Shown here: in pieces, positions 27,059 to 36,683 of the stretch
Position numbering within the stretch: the first letter of the stretch is position 1
Layout: each line of letters begins with the position of its first letter
Source: QHXW01 sp963847515
Lineage (GTDB): Bacteria; Acidobacteriota; Terriglobia; Bryobacterales; Bryobacteraceae
Direction: 5' to 3'
Assembly (NCBI GenBank): GCA_963847515.1
Contig: CAWKAA010000001.1
Coordinates: 744,001-808,000 of the forward strand
DNA: 64,000 bases
Program-made: the position numbers and the translations under genes
The notes under the pieces: model-generated
Database searches by the model: none
Told to the model about the DNA's origin: nothing
The model's input: only the letters and a program-made list of their open reading frames with translations

Positions 27059-27560
27059 GTGGCGGAGCTCGGGTGGCTCGACTGGTCGTGGCGCCGTGCG
27101 TTCGACCGTCCTGATGGGGTACCGATTGGCGCGGACGCGTTCGCGGGAGTCGATTGGAACACGGTGATCCTGCGCATCGAGCCCACCTTGCAGATGAGTT
27201 CGATCGCGACCAATTGCGCGGCCCTGTGGACCGCGATCTCCGAGGGGAGGCGCCCGCCGCGGGCGGCGCGATTGCCGGTGACGGCTTTGCGAGTCTGGCG
27301 CCGAGAGTTATCGCCTCAATTTCGGAGCATCGATTCGATCGAGATGCAGGCTCTACTCATGGCAGCTGGGGGCGAGCTTTACGGCCATTTGTTCCGCGAT
27401 CGCGGTCAGGAGGGGGGCGTCGAACGCTCATGAGATTGCCGGGACTCTGCTCGCGGGGTGGCTTCGGGACGGGTTGATCATCGGGATCGAGGACACGCGT
27501 GGCTGGGACCGCGCGGGTGCCAGGGAAGTCCGCGCAAGAAAATACACGACGGGACCGTAA
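27059..27560 (+). pseudogene. BufC/HvfC-like (DUF2063) gene, 5'-truncated and frameshifted
   Basis: The frame reads LGWLDWSWRRAFDRPDG, then VILRIEPTLQ, NCAALWTAI, VWRRELSPQFRSIDSIEMQALL and, after a shift, AHEIAGTLLAGWLRDGLI. This is the order seen in the C-terminal two thirds of DUF2063 proteins, which pair with MNIO enzymes in bufferin biosynthesis. The frame breaks at a run of six G (27412-27417); one G fewer would restore it. The N-terminal third is replaced by the coiled-coil fragment upstream. No MNIO/DUF692 gene is nearby. Confidence 0.65.
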
Positions 27561-27631
27561 CTGATCGCCTCTCAGCAGCGAATTTTAAAGAAGACTGACT
27601 TCGATCGGTATCGACAAAAAGGAGAATATAC

Positions 27632-28786
27632 ATGTCCAGCAGAAAACCATCCATGGCCGTAGCCACGGTGCCAGCCGCAGCGGTGGCCGCAATCGCTGCA
27701 GCCGCCGTGCTTGCTTTGGGAGCATCCGGCAGAGCAGACGCTCAACCCACCCGCGGCCCCGTCCCTTCCGTTGGGATCTTCTCGTACCGTTTCCCGTCGG
27801 CTCTGAAGATCGATGTTGAGCACGAAACGGTGACACTACCACTCCACGAGGGGCGCACGACCGACGGTAGGGTCACGTGGTACGTGGTCTCGGAGTCTTC
27901 GGACCAGGCAGACGCCACGCGGCGCGGTGTGAACTACTCGAACAAGCTGCTGAATGCCGTCGGAACGCTCGCCGTGCAGAAGGGCCAGCTTGACGGTGAC
28001 GGCGAACTGGTGTTCGCAGGAACAGTCAATTTCGGCCTGACCTACGTGCTGGTCCCGGGTCCTAACGGCTTTCCGCCGACGCAGTTCGCGCCCGGCGCCG
28101 AGGGAGATGCGAAATACAGTCCGCTGGTACAGGTCGTGCCTCAGCCTGGCGCCCCCAGCACAGTGTTGGTGCTCAACGCTCCGCAGGTTGCGAACGAGAC
28201 CGGCCGGAGCCGCAGCGTGGTGGACATCGACTACGGCCGCAAAACGGTGACACTCAATATGCTTGGCGGCTTTGTGGACGGCCAATTCACGCTCTACCTC
28301 CACACCGACGCATCCTCAGAGTTGGTCGCGGCTCTGGAAAATAGCACCTACGCACCCAATCTCAACGCTGCGCCGGGAATCGGCAACGACGAGCCGCCGT
28401 CCTCGCGGGCCGCGATCATACCTGTGGTGAATGGCATCCGCGGCGATGCCAATCCGATGCGACAGGGTCTTGAGTCCTCACTTCTGGGTGAGGGGGATCC
28501 CTTCAACGTGCCGCAGGAGCAGCCCAGTGATCCGGTCCACTACACCCCGATCTGGGATGTGAGCCCGGTCCAGTGGACGGACGCGGCAATCGCCGCAGGC
28601 CTGCGAGTGCAACTCCATTCCCAGGACGCTGTGCGTACGCAGGCACTGGCAGGAAACATCGTGAGCGCGCTCCCGGGTACGCCTGACTCGGGTCTCGGAG
28701 GTATCAATGCGAGCGGCGCGATCTCCAACTGTCCTATCATAGTCGTTTTCCCCGGGGGTGTCGCCTTCCCGGGAGGCGTTCAATAG
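27632..28786 (+). CDS. Exported protein of unknown function, family A copy 1
   Basis: The 384-residue product has a signal peptide ending ADAQ (about residue 38). It then shares ordered landmarks with the protein at 41118-42460: TWYVVSESSDQADA (copy 2: VWYVLTDVDDADV), FPPTQFAPGAEGDAKYSPLVQ, VDIDYGRKTVTLNMLGGF, MRQGLES, HYTPIWDVSPVQWTDAAI and a C-terminal SNCPIIV. It has no cysteine pairs or known catalytic motif. AAGGAG lies eight bases before the ATG. Secreted, beta-rich, function unknown. The two copies define a paralogous family. Confidence 0.75.
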   Translation: MSSRKPSMAVATVPAAAVAAIAAAAVLALGASGRADAQPTRGPVPSVGIFSYRFPSALKIDVEHETVTLPLHEGRTTDGRVTWYVVSESSDQADATRRGVNYSNKLLNAVGTLAVQKGQLDGDGELVFAGTVNFGLTYVLVPGPNGFPPTQFAPGAEGDAKYSPLVQVVPQPGAPSTVLVLNAPQVANETGRSRSVVDIDYGRKTVTLNMLGGFVDGQFTLYLHTDASSELVAALENSTYAPNLNAAPGIGNDEPPSSRAAIIPVVNGIRGDANPMRQGLESSLLGEGDPFNVPQEQPSDPVHYTPIWDVSPVQWTDAAIAAGLRVQLHSQDAVRTQALAGNIVSALPGTPDSGLGGINASGAISNCPIIVVFPGGVAFPGGVQ

Positions 28787-29173
28787 GGTATACGCGCGTT
28801 TTCTGGCGCCGGCCGGCGTAGGCTGAGGGCGGTTAAGAGTCGATAGGTGTCGGCCGAACTGGTGGCGCGATCGGAAGTCCGGTTCCGAGAGATTCAGGGA
28901 TTCAGATCGCGCGATCAACATTTCGCGTGGCACGAAGTATGGCTTTGCGCGACATAGCTTACCTGCATTCGGGTTAGCTAAGGGCACCGCTTCCTCGGCT
29001 GTGGCGACAAGTGAGCACCACGGCGTTCCGTACGGGTGAGCGCTTTCATCGGCCTGGTGAGAGGGGGGAAAGGTCTCGAAGTGAACGGCTGAGTACGGCC
29101 TTACGTGGATTAGCGGTGATTGGAGTTGGGCTCCTTAATCCTTCGCTCTGATCCTCAAGTCACTGTTCCTGCC
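28787..29173. other. Intergenic region without a supported gene
   Basis: I see no convincing gene, RNA or terminator in this stretch between two convergent genes. Confidence 0.4.
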
Positions 29174-29623
29174 TCATTTGTGCAGATCGGGCCAGTTCTT
29201 GTCAGCCTTCTGAATATGACCCGGTGCATCTCTTTCCCACAGTTTATGAACCAACTTGTCATGGTTTAGGTACAACTTGCCATCAATAATTCGCCACGCC
29301 TCGGGATTGACGGACGCCGTGCGGCCGTGGCTGACGGCATATGCGCAATATCCGCCATACTGTGGCGCGTACCGTTGGGGATCAGCGGCAAACAGGTCGC
29401 GGTTCTGAGCACTTGAGAACTGCCAGGTTGCATCCATCCATTGAGAAATAAACTGCGACGATCCTTTGATGGGTCGGCTGTGCTGGAAATAGGCAACTAC
29501 ATCGTAGCCCTTCAGTGCAATACCGTTCCCATCTGTGTTCACGGTGTCGACTTGCCCACCGAATACCGCCACTGTAGAGAAGAGAACGGCCGCGGCGCGC
29601 GCAGCTTTCAAGTGAATCAACAC
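29174..29623 (-). CDS. Exported YHS-domain protein
   Basis: The product is about 150 residues, with a signal-like hydrophobic start (ARAAAVLFSTVAVFGGQ) and a YHS domain (GIALKGYDVVAYFQHSRPIKG, then FSSAQNRDLFAADPQRYAPQYGGYCAYAV). YHS domains are small metal-associated modules found in copper-transport and heme proteins; the GYC and His residues are present. The start is uncertain: the open frame reaches 29713, and GTG at 29623 or TTG at 29620 fit the signal peptide better. It is the first of three small exported proteins on this strand, with two thioredoxin-fold proteins following at higher coordinates. Confidence 0.8.
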   Translation of the reverse strand: MLIHLKAARAAAVLFSTVAVFGGQVDTVNTDGNGIALKGYDVVAYFQHSRPIKGSSQFISQWMDATWQFSSAQNRDLFAADPQRYAPQYGGYCAYAVSHGRTASVNPEAWRIIDGKLYLNHDKLVHKLWERDAPGHIQKADKNWPDLHK

Positions 29624-29821
29624 GGCCTCATGTCTGTTATATGCCGGACCGCTCCAGAAATATTCCTGGTATGGACCAAACGCCGTGGAAGATGGGCGCT
29701 CACAACAGTTCAAAATGACTAAAACTGGCGGAAGATCAAGAAATAGTGCGAATAGGCCAGGCTACCCGTCCGACGAATGGACTTTGGCGGTCCCTTCAAT
29801 CCGACGCACTGAACCATGCGT

Positions 29822-30724
29822 TCAGCGTGCCAGTGGCCTTGGAGACTTAAGAATAGCTTCGATCTTGGCATTCAGCTCTTCGTAGGTCATCCGTCCGGGA
29901 CGGTACTGCCGCACGATGCCAATCCGATCCACTAGGACGAGGGTAGGGGTTGTACTGACACCGTACCGAAGGAAGTTAGCTTCACTCACGGGCGCTGGAG
30001 CATCCACGAGTGTCGCGTAGTACTTCAGACGCACCTGCTCGATGTAGCGCAACTCAACGTCAGGAGGTGCCTCCTGGCCACCTTCGACATAACCATACTT
30101 CTGCGTTGGCGCAATGAGGATGAGTCCCTTCGGCCCGAACTTCGCTTTCAGCCGGGCCAGAATCGGCGCCTCCGCCTTGCAGTCGCCACACCAGTGCGCC
30201 CAGAAGAAGAGGAGTAAAGGCTTGCCCTTAGAAAGAGAGACGCCCGCCAGGACCGGAGCTGGCTTGCCCTCGAGACTCAGCAGGTTAATGTTCTTCTGAA
30301 TCCGCGCATGGATGGAGGTCGCGGTGTACTTCTTGAGCTCACCGTAGAGGTAAGTGATCGCCTCGGCGCGTTGGCCCCTGGCGACCAACACCTGCGCCTC
30401 GACTTCAATGGCAGCGCCAAGGGCGATGCTGAGGTAGGGCTCTTGATCGAGCGAATGCTTCTTCAGCTGTTCCGCGGAGAGCTGGTATGTCTCGCCCGCG
30501 TATGTTTCGGCTCTGTCGTAATTACTTTGGCCGAGTTCCCCGCGTGCCATCCAGCTCAAAGCCGCGAGCATTTCCGGCGTTACACCACTCGTAGCCCGGT
30601 AACTGCGCAGGTACGCGGCGGCCCCCGAAAGGTTGTTTTGCGCAATGGCACTGCGGACGTCAGCGACAATATCTGCCGAAGCGTACGACGCAGTGGACAA
30701 CACGAAAGCTAACGCATATCTCAC
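29822..30724 (-). CDS. Exported thioredoxin-like (TlpA/ResA-type) protein with N-terminal helical region
   Basis: The 300-residue protein has a short signal (MRYALAFVLSTASYASA), a helical, TPR-like region to about residue 150, then a thioredoxin fold with the redox motif WCGDCK (FFWAHWCGDCKAEAPIL) and the cis-Pro segment STTPTLVLVD. It is likely a periplasmic thiol-disulfide reductase or maturation factor. The start is GTG with GGAGAG upstream. Its 3' end is duplicated at 25484-25567. Confidence 0.85.
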   Translation of the reverse strand: MRYALAFVLSTASYASADIVADVRSAIAQNNLSGAAAYLRSYRATSGVTPEMLAALSWMARGELGQSNYDRAETYAGETYQLSAEQLKKHSLDQEPYLSIALGAAIEVEAQVLVARGQRAEAITYLYGELKKYTATSIHARIQKNINLLSLEGKPAPVLAGVSLSKGKPLLLFFWAHWCGDCKAEAPILARLKAKFGPKGLILIAPTQKYGYVEGGQEAPPDVELRYIEQVRLKYYATLVDAPAPVSEANFLRYGVSTTPTLVLVDRIGIVRQYRPGRMTYEELNAKIEAILKSPRPLAR

Positions 30725-30801
30725 CGTATTGTCTCTCCTCTGGTATTGCTCGTTTTTTTTCTAAGGTACTTGCCGGGCACCTCGTGCCACCTCGGCGCGG
30801 T

Positions 30802-31401
30802 CTATCGTCGGCCAAGTTCATCTTTACTCGGATCATGCAGCGGCTCGTCGCCACCGGCGCCCTTGTCAGAGGCCAGGAGCTGACGGATCTCGTTGTCGTA
30901 ATCGCTCCTGTTCACCAATCCAACGTATACGGAGGCGACTCTGCCGTCCCGGTCGATCAGCAGCGTCGTTGGAAGCGAATCGATGCCGCCGTACAATTGC
31001 GCCACTTGATCGTTGCCGAGTGCAACTCTGTAGTTGATCTTCTGCGCCGCGATGTATGGCTTTACCGCGGTCCAGCCTTCGTCGTCCATCGAAATACCCA
31101 GAACAGCGAACCCGCGGGACTGATAGGTCTTCTCAAATTCAATGAACCAAGGGATCTCCATCTTACATGGCCCGCACCAGGTGGCCCAAAAGTTGAGCAG
31201 AACGACTTTGCCGTTGTAGTCGGACAGCTTCACGTCAGCGTTCGTGGCATCTTGCAGAGTGAACGCCGGTGCGACTTTCCGATCCTTTGCAGCTTTCATC
31301 GCGGCGGGCACCGGCGCCGGCCATACCCAATAGAGAACCACCGACGCGCACACTAAAGCGGTGCCCGTCAATGCACGACGCAAGAATTGAGACGACAGCA
31401 T
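30802..31401 (-). CDS. TlpA-family thiol-disulfide oxidoreductase
   Basis: The 199-residue protein has an N-terminal membrane anchor or signal (LTGTALVCASVVLYWVW), then APAFTLQDATNADVKLSDYNGKVVLLNFWATWCGPCKME, the standard TlpA/ResA core with CGPC, and SLPTTLLIDRDGR with the cis-Pro. Periplasmic reductant delivery, as in cytochrome c maturation, is the family role. The ATG at 31401 is preferred over the far upstream ATG at 31608, which adds unrelated residues. It lies 77 bases upstream of the other thioredoxin-like gene on the same strand. Confidence 0.88.
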   Translation of the reverse strand: MLSSQFLRRALTGTALVCASVVLYWVWPAPVPAAMKAAKDRKVAPAFTLQDATNADVKLSDYNGKVVLLNFWATWCGPCKMEIPWFIEFEKTYQSRGFAVLGISMDDEGWTAVKPYIAAQKINYRVALGNDQVAQLYGGIDSLPTTLLIDRDGRVASVYVGLVNRSDYDNEIRQLLASDKGAGGDEPLHDPSKDELGRR

Positions 31402-31544
31402 AAACTGCTCTGTTGAGTTATTCGCCGCACGACGTCGGCAAGTTACGGTCGTGAAGGACAGCCCCAATATCACGCCGAAGGATGTGCTCGACGACCGGGG
31501 TGTGACGGCATCGGGTTGATTGATGCAAGAAACTCTTGACCTAT

Positions 31545-31610
31545 GTAAAAATCTTCTTGCCTTATGTAAAAAGTCGTTGCACCTACTTGATTGGCACGAG
31601 CTTCTCATTA
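31545..31610 (+). promoter_or_regulatory. Promoter-like element in front of the TonB receptor at 31639
   Basis: AAAAAGTCGTTGCACCTAC is followed by CTTGATTGGCACGAGCTTCTC. The GATTGGCAC core resembles the repeated motif at 13195-13203. TTGGCACGA also matches the -24 box of sigma-54 promoters, but the -12 position has TC instead of GC, so a sigma-54 assignment is weak. Confidence 0.35.
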
Positions 31611-31638
31611 GATGCTTGGCACATCGTCAGGAGGTCTA

Positions 31639-34600
31639 ATGGAAAACCGCTACGGCCACTTAATGTCAACGCTTCTGCTTGCCTCGTTGACACTTGTTAG
31701 CCCGACTTTAATGCAGGCGGATGTGACTGGCTCGATTCTCGGCGTGGTCCGAGACAAGACGCAAGCTGTGATGGTGGGTGTACATATTGTCGCAACGAAC
31801 GTAGAGACTAACCTCAGTAGGGAGACGACCTCGGCTGCCGACGGCTCGTACCGATTCTTGGCTCTGCCCGCTGGAACATACAAGGTCACTGCCACTGTCT
31901 CCGGTTTCCGGCAGTACACCACCACCGACATCGACGTGAAGGTAAACGACCAGTTAAGAATCGACATCACACTCGAAGTGGGTAGCGTTCAGCAAACAGT
32001 GGAAGTGAGCGCTAATGGAGTGCAAGTAGAAACCACGACTACGCAGTTGGGCGATGTTATCGAGTCGAAGAAGATATTGGCGTTGCCGCTCAACGGTCGG
32101 AGCTACATCGATCTCCTCGGCTTGCAGGCCGGTGTTGCTCCTACGACTGCGGGCACTATCGGTGGCGACCGGCCCGTCTCCGGCACCTTGTCTGCGGGCA
32201 ACGTGTCCGTCAACGGCCAGCGCGAGACTGCGAACGCCTTTCTGGTCAATGGAGGCGATGTGAGCGAGGGCCGTAACCTAGGTGCCGGGCTGATTCCGAA
32301 TCTAGACTCCATCGAAGAATTCCGGCTTATCACGAATAGTTTCGACGCTGAATACGGAAAGTTCAGCGGCGCGGTGTTGAACGTCATCACCAAGTCGGGA
32401 ACCAACGGCATCCATGGCGACGCATTCGAGTTTCTACGCAACGACACTCTCGATGCCCGTAATTTCTTTTTGCCCAACAAATCGGAATTGCGGCGCAACC
32501 AGTTTGGCTACGCGATAGGCGGGCCATTCTGGAAGAACAAGATCTTTTGGTTCACAGATTATCAGGGCACGAAACAGGTGCAGGGCGCTGAAACCGGAGT
32601 CATCCAGTTGCCCACCGCGGCCGAGCGCGAGGGCATTTTCAGTCCTTCGTCGTTAACCGGCAAGGTCGATGGTCAGTACTGGGCTCAGGTGCTTACACAA
32701 CGCCTGGGTTATGGAGTGCAGTTCAACGAGCCCTACAGTTTCAGCGGATGCGCCTCGACATCCGATTGCGTGTTCCCTGGCGGAGTGATCCCGCAGAGAG
32801 CTTTTTCCAAACCGGCCATCGGCATCCTGCCTTATATTCCGCTTCCGAATCTCGACCCCAGCCTGGGTCTATACTCCGACAACAGTCAGAAGAACAGGGT
32901 TCAGGACGATAAAGCTGGACAACGCGTTGATCTGAACAATGAGAAAACGGGCAACTGGTATTGGTACTACCACTTCGACGACTCCAACGTCTTCAACGCG
33001 CTTCCCAACGGCCCCCCAAGTGTTCCCGGTTTCCCGTCTTTCACGCCTACACGAGCACAGGAGATAGTCATGAGTAACACCAAGACCCTCGGACCAGGCG
33101 CCGTAAACGAAGCCCGCGTGAGCTTTTTCCGAACGTCCACGCACGCGAACGAGCCGAGAGGCAGCTTCGCAAAGCTGTCCGACCTTGGTTTCGTTACTGG
33201 TCCTGGAACCCTCGGAATTATTCCCAACGAGCCTGGATTTCCCCAGTACGTGCCACAACTGACGTTCAATAGCTTCACCACAGGCGTGCCGGCCCTAGCC
33301 ACGGGCCAGCCCAATAACACGTGGCAGCTATCCGACGGGTTTTCGAAGGTCATGGGTAACCATAACCTCAAGTTCGGAGGCGAATTCCGTTACTTGCAGG
33401 TCAACGAACGGAATTTCGCCAACGTTAACGGGAGCTTTGCTTTCGATGGCACTGTAACCGGTGTTGACTTCGCCGATTATCTGCTCGGCGCTCCCACTAG
33501 CGCCCCGGGCGGGTACACACAAGCCGAATTGCAGCTCCTGGACTCCCGCACGCGATATGGTGGGGCCTATGCGCAGGATTCCTGGAAGCTAAAACCTAAC
33601 CTCACTCTAAACCTGGGCCTGCGCTGGGAGGTGAGCATGCCGTGGTATGACACTCAGGGAAAGATCGAGACCATCGTGCCCGGCGAACAATCGGTGGTAT
33701 TCCCGAGATCTCCTTTGGGGTGGGTATTTCCGGGCGACCCGGGCGTCCCGAGTACGCTCGCTCCAACAAGAAACAACAACTTCGGTCCACGCGTCGGCAT
33801 CGCCTATTCCCCCGGGTTCACAGACGGCGTCCTAAAGAGCATTTTTGGGGGCCCAGGAAAGACCAGCATCCGCGCCTCCTACGGTATCTATTACACATCG
33901 GTCGAGGACTTAAACCTGTTCTTCGAAGTAGCTGATGCTCCCTACGGCCTCTACTGGACGAGCCCGACCGGTGTTATGTTCGACCAGCCATTCCTCACTC
34001 GCGCCACCGGAGTTTCACAAGGGCAGCGCTTTCCCTTCCACTTGCCGATTCCCGGCGACCCCGCGAATAGGACGCTGGATTTCGGGCAGTTTCTGCCGAT
34101 CTCAGCCTCGCCAGGTTACGACATTCACAATAAGCTCCCCTACGCGGAGCACTACAATTTCTCGATCCAGCGTGAGCTATCCAAATCAACAGTGCTGACA
34201 CTGGCCTTCGTTGGGACCCAGGGCCACCGGCTGATTTCGCAGATCGAAGCCAACCCGGGCAACCCGGCGCTCTGCAGGCAACTCAACGCCGAAGGAGCAA
34301 CGCCCGCCTGCGGTCCGAACGAGGAAACGGGAACGACCTTCACCCTTCCCAACGGCACACAGGTCTTGACCACCCGGACTTCGCTTGGGGCCAATTTTGG
34401 TGGCGGCAACACGTTTACGCGCGACATCGCGAATTCGAACTACAGCGCATTCCAGGCCACGGTGGAGCGCAAAGCCGCCGATGTTACTTTTCTGGCGGCT
34501 TACACGTTTTCCAGGGCGATCGACGACGCCTCGGCCTTTGGCGACTTGATCAATTTCACGAACTATCGCCTCAGCCGTGCACTATCGTCGTATGACTTAA

Positions 34601-35130
34601 CGCATAACTTCGTGGCGAGCTACAACTGGGCGATTCCGTTCGATCGGGCCTTCAGCACCCTGCCGAAGCGTTTGACGCAAGGCTGGAACATCAACGGCAT
34701 CTCCCGCTTCTCCACAGGATTTCCTATCTTCATCCATCAAAGTGCGGGGGATGCATCGCTCGTCGGCAGTTCGTCGACCGATGAGCCCAATCTGGTGGGC
34801 AAAGTTGTCATCCAGAACCCGCGTTCCAATGCCAATAGCTACTACTTCCTGCCCGATGCTTTCACCGCCAACACGGTTCTTGGAACTTTCGGTACCGCCA
34901 ACCGCCGATTCTTTCACGGGCCTGGAATCCTAAATACCGATTTCGGTTTGTCGAAGAGGATCCCGATCAAAGAATCCATAGCTCTCGAGTTACGGGGTGA
35001 GTTCTTCAATATCTTTAACCACACGCAGTTTAACAACCCGACCGGCAACATCAGTAGCGGCACGTTCGGGGCGGTGACCACGGCTCGCGATCCTCGCATT
35101 GGTCAGGTGAGCGCGAAGTTGTACTGGTAA
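31639..35130 (+). CDS. Oar-like TonB-dependent receptor with carboxypeptidase-regulatory-like domain
   Basis: The intact 1163-residue outer membrane receptor has a signal peptide (LLLASLTLVSPTLMQA), a regulatory-like sandwich (LGVVRDKTQAVMVGVHIVAT), a plug with VNGQRETANAFLVNGGDVSE and a barrel with repeated GGPFWKNKIFWFTDYQG, YGGAYAQDSWKLKPNLTLN and a final QVSAKLYW. The ATG at 31639 has AGGAGG upstream; the ATG at 31612 lacks one. It is followed by a peroxiredoxin gene. The ligand is unknown. Confidence 0.92.
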   Translation: MENRYGHLMSTLLLASLTLVSPTLMQADVTGSILGVVRDKTQAVMVGVHIVATNVETNLSRETTSAADGSYRFLALPAGTYKVTATVSGFRQYTTTDIDVKVNDQLRIDITLEVGSVQQTVEVSANGVQVETTTTQLGDVIESKKILALPLNGRSYIDLLGLQAGVAPTTAGTIGGDRPVSGTLSAGNVSVNGQRETANAFLVNGGDVSEGRNLGAGLIPNLDSIEEFRLITNSFDAEYGKFSGAVLNVITKSGTNGIHGDAFEFLRNDTLDARNFFLPNKSELRRNQFGYAIGGPFWKNKIFWFTDYQGTKQVQGAETGVIQLPTAAEREGIFSPSSLTGKVDGQYWAQVLTQRLGYGVQFNEPYSFSGCASTSDCVFPGGVIPQRAFSKPAIGILPYIPLPNLDPSLGLYSDNSQKNRVQDDKAGQRVDLNNEKTGNWYWYYHFDDSNVFNALPNGPPSVPGFPSFTPTRAQEIVMSNTKTLGPGAVNEARVSFFRTSTHANEPRGSFAKLSDLGFVTGPGTLGIIPNEPGFPQYVPQLTFNSFTTGVPALATGQPNNTWQLSDGFSKVMGNHNLKFGGEFRYLQVNERNFANVNGSFAFDGTVTGVDFADYLLGAPTSAPGGYTQAELQLLDSRTRYGGAYAQDSWKLKPNLTLNLGLRWEVSMPWYDTQGKIETIVPGEQSVVFPRSPLGWVFPGDPGVPSTLAPTRNNNFGPRVGIAYSPGFTDGVLKSIFGGPGKTSIRASYGIYYTSVEDLNLFFEVADAPYGLYWTSPTGVMFDQPFLTRATGVSQGQRFPFHLPIPGDPANRTLDFGQFLPISASPGYDIHNKLPYAEHYNFSIQRELSKSTVLTLAFVGTQGHRLISQIEANPGNPALCRQLNAEGATPACGPNEETGTTFTLPNGTQVLTTRTSLGANFGGGNTFTRDIANSNYSAFQATVERKAADVTFLAAYTFSRAIDDASAFGDLINFTNYRLSRALSSYDLTHNFVASYNWAIPFDRAFSTLPKRLTQGWNINGISRFSTGFPIFIHQSAGDASLVGSSSTDEPNLVGKVVIQNPRSNANSYYFLPDAFTANTVLGTFGTANRRFFHGPGILNTDFGLSKRIPIKESIALELRGEFFNIFNHTQFNNPTGNISSGTFGAVTTARDPRIGQVSAKLYW

Positions 35131-35296
35131 CGTGCGGAGGCGCTGGACTCCGGAGCCCACACTTCACGGACCGGACTGGGTATTAGCTCCGTGGGAATAT
35201 TTTCATGAAGTTGAGCGATATAGGATTGTACGGGCCACGTCGTTGGATATTGTACCTTGCCAATCCGTATCTAACTTTGAAATGGAGGTAAGAGCT

Positions 35297-35866
35297 TTGC
35301 ATCGTTTTCTTACGCTGCGTCTTGTACCTTTTGTGCTGGCAGCAACCGCGGTTTCACTGGCTGCAGCAACCCCGCCTGCAGTAGGCGAGAGGGCACCTGA
35401 TTTCGCGTTATCAAGGTTACGGGGTACATCCGTTCGGCTGTCGGAGGTGACGTCCAGAGGCATCGTCGTACTGCTAGTACTTCGGGGTTACCCAGGCTAC
35501 CAATGCCCATTCTGCAACCGGCAAGTTCAGGATTTCATACAGCAGGCGCAAGGCTTTGCAGAGGCGGGAGCACTGGTGGTGATGGTCTATCCCGGCCCAG
35601 CACAGGATTTGGGCCAGCGAGCCACGGAGTTTGTTGCCGACAAGAAGCTTCCCGATAATTTCGAATTGTTGATGGATCCGGGTTACAAGTTCACAAATCT
35701 GTATGGACTGCGCTGGGATGCACCCGATGAAACAGCATACCCATCGACGTTTTTGATTGACGGCACCGGCGTCGTCTTCTTTGAAAAGATCAGCAAAGAG
35801 CACGGCGGCCGTACCACTGCCGCACAGATTATGGATGTCTTGTCGAAACTGAAACTGGACCATTAA
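35297..35866 (+). CDS. Exported peroxiredoxin/redoxin (AhpC-TSA type)
   Basis: The 189-residue protein has a signal peptide (VPFVLAATAVSLAAA), then VGERAPDFALSRLRGTSVRLSE and the active-site segment YPGYQCPFCNRQ, a CxxC arrangement like the Sec-containing paralogue at 39400 but with cysteine in both places. The TTG at 35297 with GGAGG eight bases upstream fits best; an ATG at 35282 is the alternative. It likely reduces peroxides or disulfides in the periplasm. Confidence 0.82.
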   Translation: MHRFLTLRLVPFVLAATAVSLAAATPPAVGERAPDFALSRLRGTSVRLSEVTSRGIVVLLVLRGYPGYQCPFCNRQVQDFIQQAQGFAEAGALVVMVYPGPAQDLGQRATEFVADKKLPDNFELLMDPGYKFTNLYGLRWDAPDETAYPSTFLIDGTGVVFFEKISKEHGGRTTAAQIMDVLSKLKLDH

Positions 35867-36683
35867 TCAGCGATTCCTCTCGGGAGGACGCGTGACGCGG
35901 GATTGGTTTACTCAACTCCGGCAGTATTCGATGGCCTCAACCTTAGCCGGAACGACAGACCTCCGGCAAAATCCACGATCACCGGCAACGCGGAAGCGAT
36001 CTACCAGCTTCCCAAGGCGTCGATCACAGTGTTGCGCGGCTGGATCGCGGGCCAATGGCACCGCTGCTGGTGCTCGTCCTGATCTCTGGCCTACGTACTC
36101 ACAGGAGTTCGGTTCTCAGTGCTACAAAATTCCGTCAAGGCTTAGTCGGCCGAGAGCACGCCGGAACGTCCGTACACAGATGAAGACAAGCGTCGTACGC
36201 TGGAACAGCTTCAAAATAGCGGCACCTTGCGCGGCGGATCAGCTGAAGAGATTTCTGCCATCTGCTTCTCGGTAATCCAAGCCCGCCGACAACAGGCACG
36301 TATTATTGCGAGAACAGGCAAGGAGGCGTCCGATTCGCCACCCAGAATTTCATACGGTCAATTTTGATGTCTCAATCAGCTCACCGATACCCCGCGAAGC
36401 GCGTGGGTTGATGAGTTGGGCCAAGGGTCTCTTGAAGTCGGAACCCGAGGAGTGGCCAGAGCGCGATCTTGGCCCGCTTGAATGCCGCCTAACTGCTCGC
36501 CACTCCTTTGCTCAGAACGAGTGCCGATCCTAGCGTCGGGCTTTGACCGTCTTCCACACTTGGTCCTACGCTCGATCCGCGCACGCAGTTACGATCGCGT
36601 GACCATTTCGCTCACCGCAGCGAAGTATCGGTAGAACTCGAGCAGGACCGAGACGCGCAACTAGCGTGAAGAGGAGCAGCAAA
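35867..36683. other. Intergenic region with possible relics
   Basis: There is no intact gene. A plus-strand frame at about 35930-36050 reads AEAIYQLPKASITVLRGW, which resembles the C-terminal end of some secreted glycoside hydrolases, so a decayed gene end is possible but unproven. Confidence 0.3.

Noticed and set aside
31590..31610. Sigma-54 promoter (TTGGCACGA box)
   Set aside because: The -24 half is good, but the -12 GC is TC, and the related elements at 920 and 13200 fit the consensus even less. Kept only as a promoter-like element.
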